Positions 45,705 to 55,400 of a stretch of DNA of 64,000 nt are shown here, piece by piece. Both the position numbers and the translations under genes were made by a program. Source of the stretch: Arsenophonus sp. aPb. GTDB lineage: Bacteria > Pseudomonadota > Gammaproteobacteria > Enterobacterales > Enterobacteriaceae. The stretch is taken from contig NZ_CP123499.1 of the NCBI RefSeq assembly GCF_029873475.1, positions 3,100,001 to 3,164,000 of the forward strand, in the 5' to 3' direction. The notes under the pieces were generated by a model. That model did no database searches. It was not told the origin of the DNA and was given only the letters and a program-made list of their open reading frames with translations. The first letter of the stretch is position 1, and every line of letters begins with the position of its first letter.

Positions 45705-46340
45705 ATGATGAAAAACTACGATCGCAAATTTGAGTCAACACTAGCATTAGTATTTATTGCATCATTGCCACTATCCCCTGTGCTGGCAAAAAAATTACCT
45801 GTTATGCCTGAAACAGAGGTTTTGGTTGCTTATTTATCACCAGATGCTCCCCTATTCAATGAAACTATTCCCATATTTCGTCAAAAATATAATCAAGATA
45901 ATCCCAGCTATCCAATACATGAATTTAAAGTGATTAAAAGCAAGGATATTAGCTTACCTTATATTCGCGCAGCCAGTCGAATTAATAGCAAAATTTACTC
46001 CTCTGCTGTGCTTGAACGGGGAAGTGAAAAAATTAAAAGTCTACAGCTAACCTTACTGCCACCCGAAGATGTAAGGAGCTATAAAATTAATCGACAATTA
46101 TTCGAACGTTACATTATGGCAATTATTAATCACTTCGAAAAAACCACTTCGATTAACAACCTATCTCAATTAACCGCTGTATTAGATCGTATGTTAGAGC
46201 AACATAATCAAGTGCAGAGTGATGAAACCATAGTAGGCGCTATTCGTTATATTTTAGTAAAGAGCAAAGATAATATGATTACTTTCGCTATTGAGCCGGT
46301 TAAGCTTTCACTAAATGATGATAACATCACATATGAATGA
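45705..46340 (+). CDS. yiiQ: DUF1454 periplasmic protein YiiQ
   Basis: 211 residues; the hydrophobic stretch LALVFIASLPLSPVLA (about 13-28) ends in a signal-peptidase-like ALAKK region. The mature part has YLSPDAPLFNETIPIFRQKYN, RAASRINSKIYSSAVLERG, KIKSLQLTLLP and FAIEPVKLSL, co-linear with E. coli YiiQ (199). Function unknown. It sits directly before tpiA as in E. coli. Confidence 0.88.
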   Translation: MMKNYDRKFESTLALVFIASLPLSPVLAKKLPVMPETEVLVAYLSPDAPLFNETIPIFRQKYNQDNPSYPIHEFKVIKSKDISLPYIRAASRINSKIYSSAVLERGSEKIKSLQLTLLPPEDVRSYKINRQLFERYIMAIINHFEKTTSINNLSQLTAVLDRMLEQHNQVQSDETIVGAIRYILVKSKDNMITFAIEPVKLSLNDDNITYE

Positions 46341-46456
46341 CGAAAAACAAAGTGATTTAGTCATAGCATCTTTATACTATCCGTTTGCAGAAACTGAATA
46401 ATGATTGATTGTCTTTATCTCATTTATTAATAAATATTTTTTAGTTGGAGGAAAAC

Positions 46457-47227
46457 ATGCGGCATCCATTAGTCATGGGTAACTGGAAACTCAATGGCAG
46501 TACCAAAATGGTTAAAGAACTGATTGAAAATTTGCGTCATGAATTAAATTGTGTCACTGGCTGTGATGTCGCAATTGCACCACCAGCGCTTTACCTGGCG
46601 CAAGCACAACAAGCTTTAGCTGGAAGCAAGATAGCACTTGGCGCACAAGATGTTGATGTCAATTTGTCCGGTGCTTTTACCGGTGATACTTCAGCTGAAA
46701 TGCTAAAAGATATTGGTGCAAAATATATTATTATTGGCCACTCTGAACGTAGAACTTATCATCAAGAAAGCGATGAGTATATCGCGCGGAAATTTGCCGT
46801 ATTAAAATCGCAAGGATTAATACCGGTGCTATGTATTGGTGAATCTGAAGAAGAAAACAGCGCCGGCAAAACTGAACAAGTCTGCGCTTGTCAAATCGAT
46901 GCGGTATTAAATAGCTTAGGTGCTAGCGCATTTGAAAATAGTGTTATTGCTTATGAACCGATTTGGGCGATTGGTACTGGCAAATCAGCTACTCCAGCCC
47001 AGGCGCAAGCAGTACATAAATTTATTCGTGACCATATTGCCAAGCAAGATCGCGCCATTGCCGAACAAGTCATTATTCAGTATGGCGGTTCAGTGAATGC
47101 CAACAATGCTGCCGAGCTTTTCAGTCAACCTGATATTGATGGCGCATTAGTCGGCGGAGCATCGCTAAAAGCCGATGCATTCGCGGCTATTGTCAACGCT
47201 GCTGCCGCAGCAAAAAGCTCCAATTAA
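46457..47227 (+). CDS. tpiA: Triosephosphate isomerase
   Basis: Interconverts dihydroxyacetone phosphate and glyceraldehyde-3-phosphate, which also channels glycerol from GlpFK into glycolysis. ATG 46457 preceded by GGAGG (46447-46451) gives 256 residues (E. coli 255), MRHPLVMGNWKLNG. Catalytic Lys in NWKLNG, His in IIGHSERR, Glu in AYEPIWAIGTG and the phosphate loop YGGSVN are intact. In E. coli cdh, sbp and pfkA follow; here adhesin genes do. Confidence 0.97.
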   Translation: MRHPLVMGNWKLNGSTKMVKELIENLRHELNCVTGCDVAIAPPALYLAQAQQALAGSKIALGAQDVDVNLSGAFTGDTSAEMLKDIGAKYIIIGHSERRTYHQESDEYIARKFAVLKSQGLIPVLCIGESEEENSAGKTEQVCACQIDAVLNSLGASAFENSVIAYEPIWAIGTGKSATPAQAQAVHKFIRDHIAKQDRAIAEQVIIQYGGSVNANNAAELFSQPDIDGALVGGASLKADAFAAIVNAAAAAKSSN

Positions 47228-47272
47228 CATGTTGATATTATTAAAATAATTTAAATTTAACCTGCAATGCAA

Positions 47273-47306
47273 ACCCGGTTCTAACTGTTCATTTATAGAA
47301 CCGGGT
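47273..47306 (+). terminator. Strong hairpin after tpiA
   Basis: ACCCGGTTCTA and TAGAACCGGGT pair over eleven bases around a 12-base loop, 46 bases past tpiA. The U run is weak (GAGTAATT), yet the stem is GC-rich compared with its surroundings; a probable terminator. Confidence 0.65.
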
Positions 47307-47374
47307 GAGTAATTATCGATAAATCCCATACCCATAAATTTATCTTACCCAATGCCTAATTTGAACTAATAACC

Positions 47375-47415
47375 AAAAGGTTTATGCAGCAAAATATTTA
47401 GCGCATAAACCTTTT
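47375..47415 (-). terminator. Hairpin downstream of the first inverse autotransporter gene
   Basis: AAAAGGTTTATGC (47375-47387) and GCATAAACCTTTT (47403-47415) pair over thirteen bases. On the reverse strand the stem ends in CCTTTTGG; it probably ends the gene at 47486-52270. Confidence 0.65.
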
Positions 47416-47485
47416 TAGGATAACGTAAATTTATCTAATTCTACTAATATTCACTAAATCGGATTCAGGGGTTAATTTGCTTCCT

Positions 47486-50400
47486 CTAAAGATCGCTAAT
47501 ACAGGTAAAGAATAACTCTTCACTTTCAGCATTAGTACCGATAAAACCACTCACCATGCCGACACTGTCAACACTACTACCCGATTTTGTCGATGTCCAA
47601 TACATGTGATTATTCCAACCATAAAAACTGGTATTGCCCCATTCACTCCATAATGATCCAATTCCATATTTAAATCTGCCAATACTAATCTGTTTAACTG
47701 TTGGCAACCTCGTGTTCCCTGTTTGTCTACTGCACCAGTTAGTTGCCCTATTCCAATTCATTTGCTCACCACTATATACATACCATTTTTGCAGCGTAAA
47801 TTTATATTCAACAGGATCACCACCGGTATTATGAACCGCCGTTATTATCACCGATTTTTTATTACTAGCTGGTCTATTTTCAAAAACAATCTCTCCGTTG
47901 TGGACTGATACCCAATCTTCACTACTGCGCCACTGAAATTCTGAAGCAGGAACGCCATTAGTATTGATGATAAATTTAGCACCACTAAAACCTGTTGTTG
48001 GGAATCCATCATCTATCTTGAAATTATGTCCATTGACTCGGAGGTTACTAAAAGAAACCTTGATAAAATTGACTGTGTGATCCGCAGCCTGTTTTGCCGT
48101 ACTACCATAGTGCGCGCTGACAGTGATATCATCCACCACGGTTTTAGTACTTTTCAGTTTAATAGTTGCTTGCCCAGTAGCATCAGTTTTACTCCGTTCC
48201 GGTAAGATGACTGCATTATTATTTTTGTCCTGTTGCCAATTAACTTCTAAATTCGGCACTTTAACCGGGTTATTATGTTGATCAATTAACTTGGCTTTAA
48301 AAGTAAAATCATTGTTGCCATCAGCGACTTTACGAACGATTGAATCGACTAATATCACACTACCCACTTTAGCCGTAGCGATATCGGCAATAAAGTTAAT
48401 GGCCTTGTTTGCTTCCACTTTAGGCGCGGTACCATACTGGCCGCTGACAACCACATTATCTACCGCTTTAGTGGTACTTGTCAGTTTTATAGTCGCAAAC
48501 CCGTCTTTATCTGTTTGACTTGATGGTGCCGATAAATGAGCATCTTCAGCTTTATCATCATCCAGCAACCAGCTGATATCTAGTTCCGCTACCTTGATAG
48601 GATTATCATATTGATCAACTAGTTGTGCCTTAAAGGTAAAACTATTTAAGCCATCGGCGACTTTATTAGTTTCCGTACCATCCAATGTGACCTCTTTTAT
48701 CTTAGCGGTGTTAATATCAGCAATAAAATTCACTGCTTCAGATTTTTCCTCACCACTCGATCCATATTGCGCATAGATCACCACGTTATCCACGGCTTTT
48801 TGGCTACTTTGCAGAATAACCGTAGCACGGCCATCTTTATCCGTCTTACTGGTTGCCGGTAAGTTGACACTAGCCCCACTATCTTGTCGCCATTTGATAA
48901 CTAACCCTTTTTGTTTAACCGGATTATTATTCTGGTCAACTAACTGAGTGCTAAATTCAAAGCCGCTCTTACCATCGGCGATCTTCTTATTGTCAGCATC
49001 ATTTAATATGATCTTGCCCACTCTGGCAGTCTTAACATCGCCAATAAAATTCACATTCTTATCGGCTCGTTTCTGTGGAGGTACCCTATATTTTGCATAA
49101 ACAATAATATCATCGACCGCAATCTTCTTACTATTATTTAAGGTAACCTCAGCAATTCCTTTATCATTGGTTAGGGTTGATTCATCGGATAAGGCAATTT
49201 GTTGCTCTTTATTGTGTGACCATTCCACTTTCAGGCCCGCTTTATTGATAGGATGGCCATATTTATCAACTAATTGAGCATTAAAGGTAAAGCTATTATT
49301 GCCATCAGCGACTTTGCTAACTTCACTACCAACTAATTTGACATCACCCACTTGAGCGGTATTAGTATCAGCATAAAACTCAACTTCCTGCGCATTGACT
49401 GCGGCAGAAGTGCCATACCTTGCATTGACAATAATATTATTCACCGCGGTGGTGGTACTGAGTAATGTGATGGTCGCACGACCATTTTCATCTGTTGGAC
49501 TGGTTGGTGCCGACAATTTTACTTCGTCGTTCTTATTGTGCGCCCAGTTCACTGTTCTTTGTCTAACTGGATTATCATTGCCGTCTAATACCAATGCAGT
49601 AAATGTGAATTTGTTATAACCATTGGCTAATTTATTGTTGGTTTTATCATTAAGGGTCACGCTCTTCACTTTGATTGAATTTTCATCAGCAACAAAAGCC
49701 ACTTCACGATCGGCATCGACTCTTTTGGTTGAACCAAATCTTGCACTAACGACGACGCCCTCTATTGCGGCTGTCGTACTATACAATGCAATAGAAGCTC
49801 GCCCGTTTTCATCGGTTTGACTTTTTGTCGCTAATTTGACTTCATTACCTTTATTATGTGACCAACTAACCTCTAAACCTTTTTGCTTGATTGGATTACC
49901 GTTACCATCAACTAATTGGGCGCTAAAGGTAAAGAAGCTATTACTATCGGCTATTTTTTGGTTTACACTATCTTCTAAGGTAACACTATCGACCTTAGCG
50001 GTAGCCAAAATATAAATAAAGTTTACCGCTTTATTGGCTGCGACTTTGTTAGCGGGGTTATTATAATTGGCACTAACCCTAACATTATCCACTACAACAT
50101 TACTGGTCAAAGTAATCTTTGCACGTCCATTGTCATCGGTTTGGCTCTGCTCTGCCGATAGGATAGCCGTGTTACCTTTATCATGTGACCAATTAACATT
50201 AACATTAGGTACTGGATTATTAAATTGATCGGTCACTAATGCCTCGAAAGTAAATCGACTTATGCCATCAGCCGCTTTATTCGTCTCATCACCACTTAAT
50301 GTGACACTTGCTACTTTAGCCGTAGCGATATCAGGTGCAAAACTAACTGGAATGGCATTGCTATTACCATTTTTCATTGCCGCGGTTAATGTACCGGTGC

Positions 50401-52270
50401 CAACGACCTTACTGGTAATTTTAACCTTCGCCTTACCATCGCTATCAGTTATCACCGTCAGGTTATTAGCACGCTTGCCATCCATATTAAACAGCGATAC
50501 CTCACTAGACTTGAATCCATCAATGGTAAAAGTAATTGCTCTACCGACCAGTGCTTCATGTTTTTTATTCTGTACTAATGCAGTGGCAACGTAAGCATCG
50601 CTATTATTCGCTACCAGGGTATTATTTGGCGTTAATGTTATGGAGCGGATCGTATCTTGTGATGGCGAGACATTAATCACCATAACTGCGGTATTCGATT
50701 GATTCCCTTCATTATCAACCGCTACTGCTGAAATACGGTAAGATTGAGCGGCTTTAGACTGTTTTTGGAAAATATAAGCCGGCAAGGTTAAATTAACTGT
50801 GGTCGGTGACATAACTTGAATGCTACCGCCTTGAGCAATTAATTCTGGCGCTGTCCAGCTAACTTGCTTTAAGCCATATTTGGCTTTATTAACCGTGACC
50901 GTTATCGGTATGGTTTGTGCTGCCTCACCGTTAGTGCTTTCTGGCAAAGAAATAGATAAAAGTTCTTGCTTACGATATTGCATGACAATATTGTAATTAC
51001 GATCGACAAAATCATAACGGTTACCAGCTAAACTACGCATTAAATCTACATTATCGGGATCAAGCTGTTCCGCCAGCAAGACACCAAACCGATATGCTAA
51101 CTCCATACCAATGCTACTTTCCTTAGTATCGCCACGGGAAATTTGGCTTTTAAAGGTCAATAATGGGAAAGGAGTATAACTTATGCCAAAGGTGGTAGCA
51201 GAAGGATTATCTATCAAGTCACTAGTTGAGAGACCATTATTAAGGCTGATACCATCACCATAATATTTTTCGTATTTTGCATACGCACCTAAATGCGGAT
51301 AGCTGGGTAAAAATCCTTCCGCACGCAGATCGAACCCATTGGCTGGACGCTCATCATAATCCCGCATCTCATGAAGACGTGATTGATGCCAGTCGGTTAA
51401 ACGAAAATAGCCATTAATCGCCAGTTTAAGGTAATCGGCCCATAATTCACCACCAACACCGAAACGAGAGTTACTGCCAGTAATATCATAATCATAAAAA
51501 CTATTAATGCCCCACATCCAGGCATCCTGATACTGGCGATAACCCACACCTAAATTAGTAGTATTTCGATGCTCATTCGCTCTAATACCAATTTGACTAA
51601 ATAACAAACTATTTGGTTTATCCAGCACCGGTACTAATAAATCCACCTCACCGGTTTTATTGGTGTTAATTTGTACCCGAGCATTACCAAACTGACTCAA
51701 CCAATCATGGATTTTTTGATTTAACAGGTTTTCACCAATACTGCGTGCATACCCCATATATGCCTTGATGGCATCATCCGTTGACAAGGTCTGGGCTAAT
51801 TGAGAAATATTTTGCGCCATTTGTTGTTCGCTTGAAACAACCGTTTGTGACTTAGGTTCGCTATCATTGATGCCTAGTGTTGGTAAGGTATTAAAAATAG
51901 CATCCTGCTTGTTATTTTTAGCCGTGTGAGAAGGTGCTACTGATTGTTGGGAAGAGAAGTGTGCCTCTAGCATAGATAATGCCGAATCAGAGGATGGACT
52001 TGACGCAAATATTTTTACTGCCGCATTATTTTTATTCGATTCTGTCTGCTCTTTATTGACAGCAGGTGCATCCTTGGTCAATGAGCTTTGCATTAGGTTA
52101 TTCAAGCCATTGATAGTGTCCATCATCGAATTATTTGAGCTACTATTTTGCGCCGCTTTTGCTATTGATGAAGAGGCAACGAAAACCGGCAAAAACAATT
52201 GTATAAACAGTAATAGATAGGCGATTATCCGTTTCGTTTTGGTAAAATAACAATTAGCATTACGTTGCAT
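47486..52270 (-). CDS. Intimin/invasin-like inverse autotransporter adhesin, 8 Ig-like repeats
   Basis: 1594-residue outer-membrane adhesin. Signal peptide 1-39 (AKA before Ala40), a low-complexity linker, then the 12-stranded beta domain of the intimin family (about 165-435; landmarks GIRANEHRNTTNLGVGYR, WMWGINSFYDYD, DYDERPANGFDLRAEG, NRYDFVDRNYNIVMQY). No LysM domain is evident. A D00-like domain (436-541) leads to eight Big_1 Ig-like repeats of about 105 residues (about 543-1404; recurring KVADG..FTF.AQLVD..NNP). The C-terminal 190 residues hold an Ig-like part and a tip domain with one Cys pair (1513, 1590) as in C-type-lectin-like tips of intimin and invasin. It is a neighbour and paralogue of the gene at 52459-56910. 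Receptor unknown. Confidence 0.93.
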   Translation of the reverse strand: MQRNANCYFTKTKRIIAYLLLFIQLFLPVFVASSSIAKAAQNSSSNNSMMDTINGLNNLMQSSLTKDAPAVNKEQTESNKNNAAVKIFASSPSSDSALSMLEAHFSSQQSVAPSHTAKNNKQDAIFNTLPTLGINDSEPKSQTVVSSEQQMAQNISQLAQTLSTDDAIKAYMGYARSIGENLLNQKIHDWLSQFGNARVQINTNKTGEVDLLVPVLDKPNSLLFSQIGIRANEHRNTTNLGVGYRQYQDAWMWGINSFYDYDITGSNSRFGVGGELWADYLKLAINGYFRLTDWHQSRLHEMRDYDERPANGFDLRAEGFLPSYPHLGAYAKYEKYYGDGISLNNGLSTSDLIDNPSATTFGISYTPFPLLTFKSQISRGDTKESSIGMELAYRFGVLLAEQLDPDNVDLMRSLAGNRYDFVDRNYNIVMQYRKQELLSISLPESTNGEAAQTIPITVTVNKAKYGLKQVSWTAPELIAQGGSIQVMSPTTVNLTLPAYIFQKQSKAAQSYRISAVAVDNEGNQSNTAVMVINVSPSQDTIRSITLTPNNTLVANNSDAYVATALVQNKKHEALVGRAITFTIDGFKSSEVSLFNMDGKRANNLTVITDSDGKAKVKITSKVVGTGTLTAAMKNGNSNAIPVSFAPDIATAKVASVTLSGDETNKAADGISRFTFEALVTDQFNNPVPNVNVNWSHDKGNTAILSAEQSQTDDNGRAKITLTSNVVVDNVRVSANYNNPANKVAANKAVNFIYILATAKVDSVTLEDSVNQKIADSNSFFTFSAQLVDGNGNPIKQKGLEVSWSHNKGNEVKLATKSQTDENGRASIALYSTTAAIEGVVVSARFGSTKRVDADREVAFVADENSIKVKSVTLNDKTNNKLANGYNKFTFTALVLDGNDNPVRQRTVNWAHNKNDEVKLSAPTSPTDENGRATITLLSTTTAVNNIIVNARYGTSAAVNAQEVEFYADTNTAQVGDVKLVGSEVSKVADGNNSFTFNAQLVDKYGHPINKAGLKVEWSHNKEQQIALSDESTLTNDKGIAEVTLNNSKKIAVDDIIVYAKYRVPPQKRADKNVNFIGDVKTARVGKIILNDADNKKIADGKSGFEFSTQLVDQNNNPVKQKGLVIKWRQDSGASVNLPATSKTDKDGRATVILQSSQKAVDNVVIYAQYGSSGEEKSEAVNFIADINTAKIKEVTLDGTETNKVADGLNSFTFKAQLVDQYDNPIKVAELDISWLLDDDKAEDAHLSAPSSQTDKDGFATIKLTSTTKAVDNVVVSGQYGTAPKVEANKAINFIADIATAKVGSVILVDSIVRKVADGNNDFTFKAKLIDQHNNPVKVPNLEVNWQQDKNNNAVILPERSKTDATGQATIKLKSTKTVVDDITVSAHYGSTAKQAADHTVNFIKVSFSNLRVNGHNFKIDDGFPTTGFSGAKFIINTNGVPASEFQWRSSEDWVSVHNGEIVFENRPASNKKSVIITAVHNTGGDPVEYKFTLQKWYVYSGEQMNWNRATNWCSRQTGNTRLPTVKQISIGRFKYGIGSLWSEWGNTSFYGWNNHMYWTSTKSGSSVDSVGMVSGFIGTNAESEELFFTCISDL

Positions 52271-52413
52271 GGATCTCTTCCCTAATAATATATAAATCCT
52301 ACTACCAATAAATCAAAAAATTATCCCGCCCAAAAAGCCATTTATTGGAATGATTTCTGTTTCGCTAACAAGTTATAGAATGCAATTAAACAAACTTATC
52401 ATTACACTTTATC

Positions 52414-52436
52414 TTCCCGTCGTATCAAGACGGGAA
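52414..52436. terminator. Hairpin between the two adhesin genes
   Basis: TTCCCGTC (52414-52421) and GACGGGAA (52429-52436), loop of seven bases, 22 bases past the stop of the upstream adhesin gene on the reverse strand. U-rich side is on the forward strand, so its direction is uncertain. Confidence 0.5.
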
Positions 52437-52458
52437 TTTCTCTCATTTTTAAAGGCAG

Positions 52459-55400
52459 TTAGATACCTTTAATACAAACGACCTCTTGCAGCTGATTGGT
52501 ATAATTATCACTAGCAAAACCATCATCTAATTTGACTATTTTGTAGCGCTCATTAGTGACTTTGTTGTTAGTCCAATAGTAATCATCTTTGATCTCGTAA
52601 TGACTGAATTTACCCCATTCACTCCATAGTGAGCCTACTGCACGTTTTCCTACCCCTTGGCTAAGTTGTGCAACGGTTGGCATAGCCCCACCATTATTTG
52701 CACACCAGCGTTGAGCTTCATCCCATTTTTTCTCGCCAGAGAAAATAAACCAATTATTTAGACTAAAGGTATATTCAATCGGATCACCACCCGTTTCATG
52801 TCTTGCTGTGATGATGACTTTATTACTTGTCCCATTTTCCGTAAACGTTACCAGCCCGTTGTCAACTGAAACCCAACCTTGATTGCTTTGCCACTTAAAT
52901 TCTGAAGCCGGAGCCCCTTGCGTCTCGATGGTAAATTTAGCACCACGGAAGCCAGTGGTTGGGAATTGAGCGCTGGTTGGGAAATTATGGCCATTAACAA
53001 TTAAACGGCTAAAAGAGACGGTTATAAAGCTGACCGGTTTATCAGCGGGTTGTAACGCTGAACTCTTGTAATGGGCATTGACAACCACATTCTGTACTTC
53101 TTCGCCTATATTTTCTAAAGTGATAGAAGTATGGCCGTTTGCATCAGTTTGACTGATGTTGCCGCCCTTAAAGCGAACTTTGCTATCTTGATTAGTCGAC
53201 CAGTTAATCGGTAGATTTTTTACCTTGATCGGGTTGCCATTAATATCAACCAATGCCGCAGTAAAAACAAAGTTATTACTAGGATGAGCAACTTTACGGT
53301 CTATCTTACCTTCTAACTTGAGATTTCTGACTTCAGCGGTAGCTGTATTAGCAATAAAACTCACTTTATCTTTGGCCGTTTTTTTATCGCCATTGCCAAG
53401 TTTGGCGGAAACTTCAATATCATCAATCGCCATGGTGGTGCTTTGCAGTTCAACCGTAGCAATACCATTTTCCTTTGTTTCACTGGTTGGATTTAATTGG
53501 GCTTTACCTGGTTTATCATGTGCCCAATAGACTACCAAGCCAGATTTTTTGATTGGATTATCATTTATATCAAACAGCTGAACGGTAAAAATAAATTTTT
53601 CTTTACCATCGGCAATTTTGCTAGTCTTCTGCCCAACTAGCTTAACCTCACCTAACTTAGCCGAATCTTTATTAGCGATAAAACTGACGGTTTTATCGGC
53701 TGATTGGCTAGCCGTACCGGCATAACTGGCACTAACTTGGACTGCATTCACCGCTTTTGTTGTGCTGTATAGTGTAACAGTTGTGATACCATTTTCGTCG
53801 GTTAGGCTGTGGTCAGCTAACTTAACTTGATCGCCTTTATCATGTGTCCAATTAATTGGCAAACCGCTTTTCTTAATGGCGTTATTATTGTTATCAATCA
53901 GTTGTGCGGTAAAGGTAAATGAGGTATTACCATCAGCAATTTTAGTGCGTTCTATACCGTTTAACAGCACACTACCAATATGCGCTTGGCTTTCATTTGC
54001 AATAAAACTCACTGTCTTATTGGCATTTATTTCATCTAAGCTACCCGAGCTAGCACTAATCTGTACATCATCGACGGCCTTAGTTGTACTTTGCAGTTTA
54101 ACAGTAGCTATTCCCTGTTCATTGGTTTCGCTAGTATCTCGTAATAATTTAACGTCATCTTTATCACGGAACCAATTAACTATGATCCCAGCTTCTTTTA
54201 CGGGTTGACCCTTGCTATCAACAAGCTGAGCGGCAAAAGTAAAGCTCTGTTTACCATCTGCCACCTTTACATTGTCAGAATCTTTTAACTGCACAGCTCC
54301 GACTGTAACGACACCTTCTTCAGAGATAAAATTGACCTTTTTATCTGCTTCTATCCTTTCTGACGCCGCAAAGTTTGCACTGACCACTATCTGATTGACG
54401 GGGGTAGTCGTACTTTTTAGTTCAATACTGGCAATCCCATTGCTATCTGTTGGACTAGTTGTATCTGATAATAGAACCTCTTTAGGATCTTTATCATGTG
54501 ACCAATTAACCATTAAGCCACTTTTTTTGATTGGATTACCATTAACATCAACCAGTTTGGCGCTAAAAATAAAAGAACTCTTGCCATCAGCAACTTTATC
54601 TGTTGCCCGACCATGCAATGAGACCTCACTAACCTTGGCAGAGCGTTCATCAGCGACAAAACTAACCACTCTATCTGCTGTCATCTCAAGCGTGTTAGCA
54701 TATTTAGCGCTGACTTCCACATTATCGACGGCAATCAAGGTACTACGCAGCGTGATAGTCGCCCGTCCAGTGGCATCTGTTTTACTCTTACCGTTTAATA
54801 AAGTGACCTTATCTTGCTGATTAGTTGACCAAGTAACATCAACATTTGGCAGCGGATTATTAAACTGATCAACCACAAATGCTTCATAGCTAAAACTATC
54901 GACGCCATTAGCTACCTTACTGTTTTTCTTATCAATCAGGGTAACATTCCTCACTTTGGCGGTAGTGGCATCAGGGATAAATTGGATAGAAACGGCCTTT
55001 TTCTTTCCATTTGCCATGGTAGCAATCAATTCTCCCTGACCGGCCAAGTCACTTTTAACTTTTATGTTGATCTTACCCTCGGCATCGGTGGTCTCAGTTA
55101 AAGGATTGCCCATTCTTTCGCCATCTTCGCTAAGCATCACAACCCCAGCATTTCCGCCATGATTTTTTATTGCCAGCGTACTGCCGCTTTTGCTAAAACC
55201 AGTAACGGAAAATGTCACTTGCTTGTTGGCAAGTGGTGCCCCTTTATCATTTTGTAGTTGCGCTTTTGCTAAATAAGTTTGGCTACCATCTGCGGGTATT
55301 GGCGTCGGATTTTCTAAAGTAAAATAAGCAAAACCATCCTTTGATTGAGTAACATTGATCACCATTACGGCAGCTTTAGATTTATTACCCTCATTATCAA

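Noticed and set aside
48291..54820. Several forward frames of 60-140 codons opposite the adhesin genes
   Set aside because: They recur at the period of the Ig repeats and are mirror frames of the repeated coding sequence.
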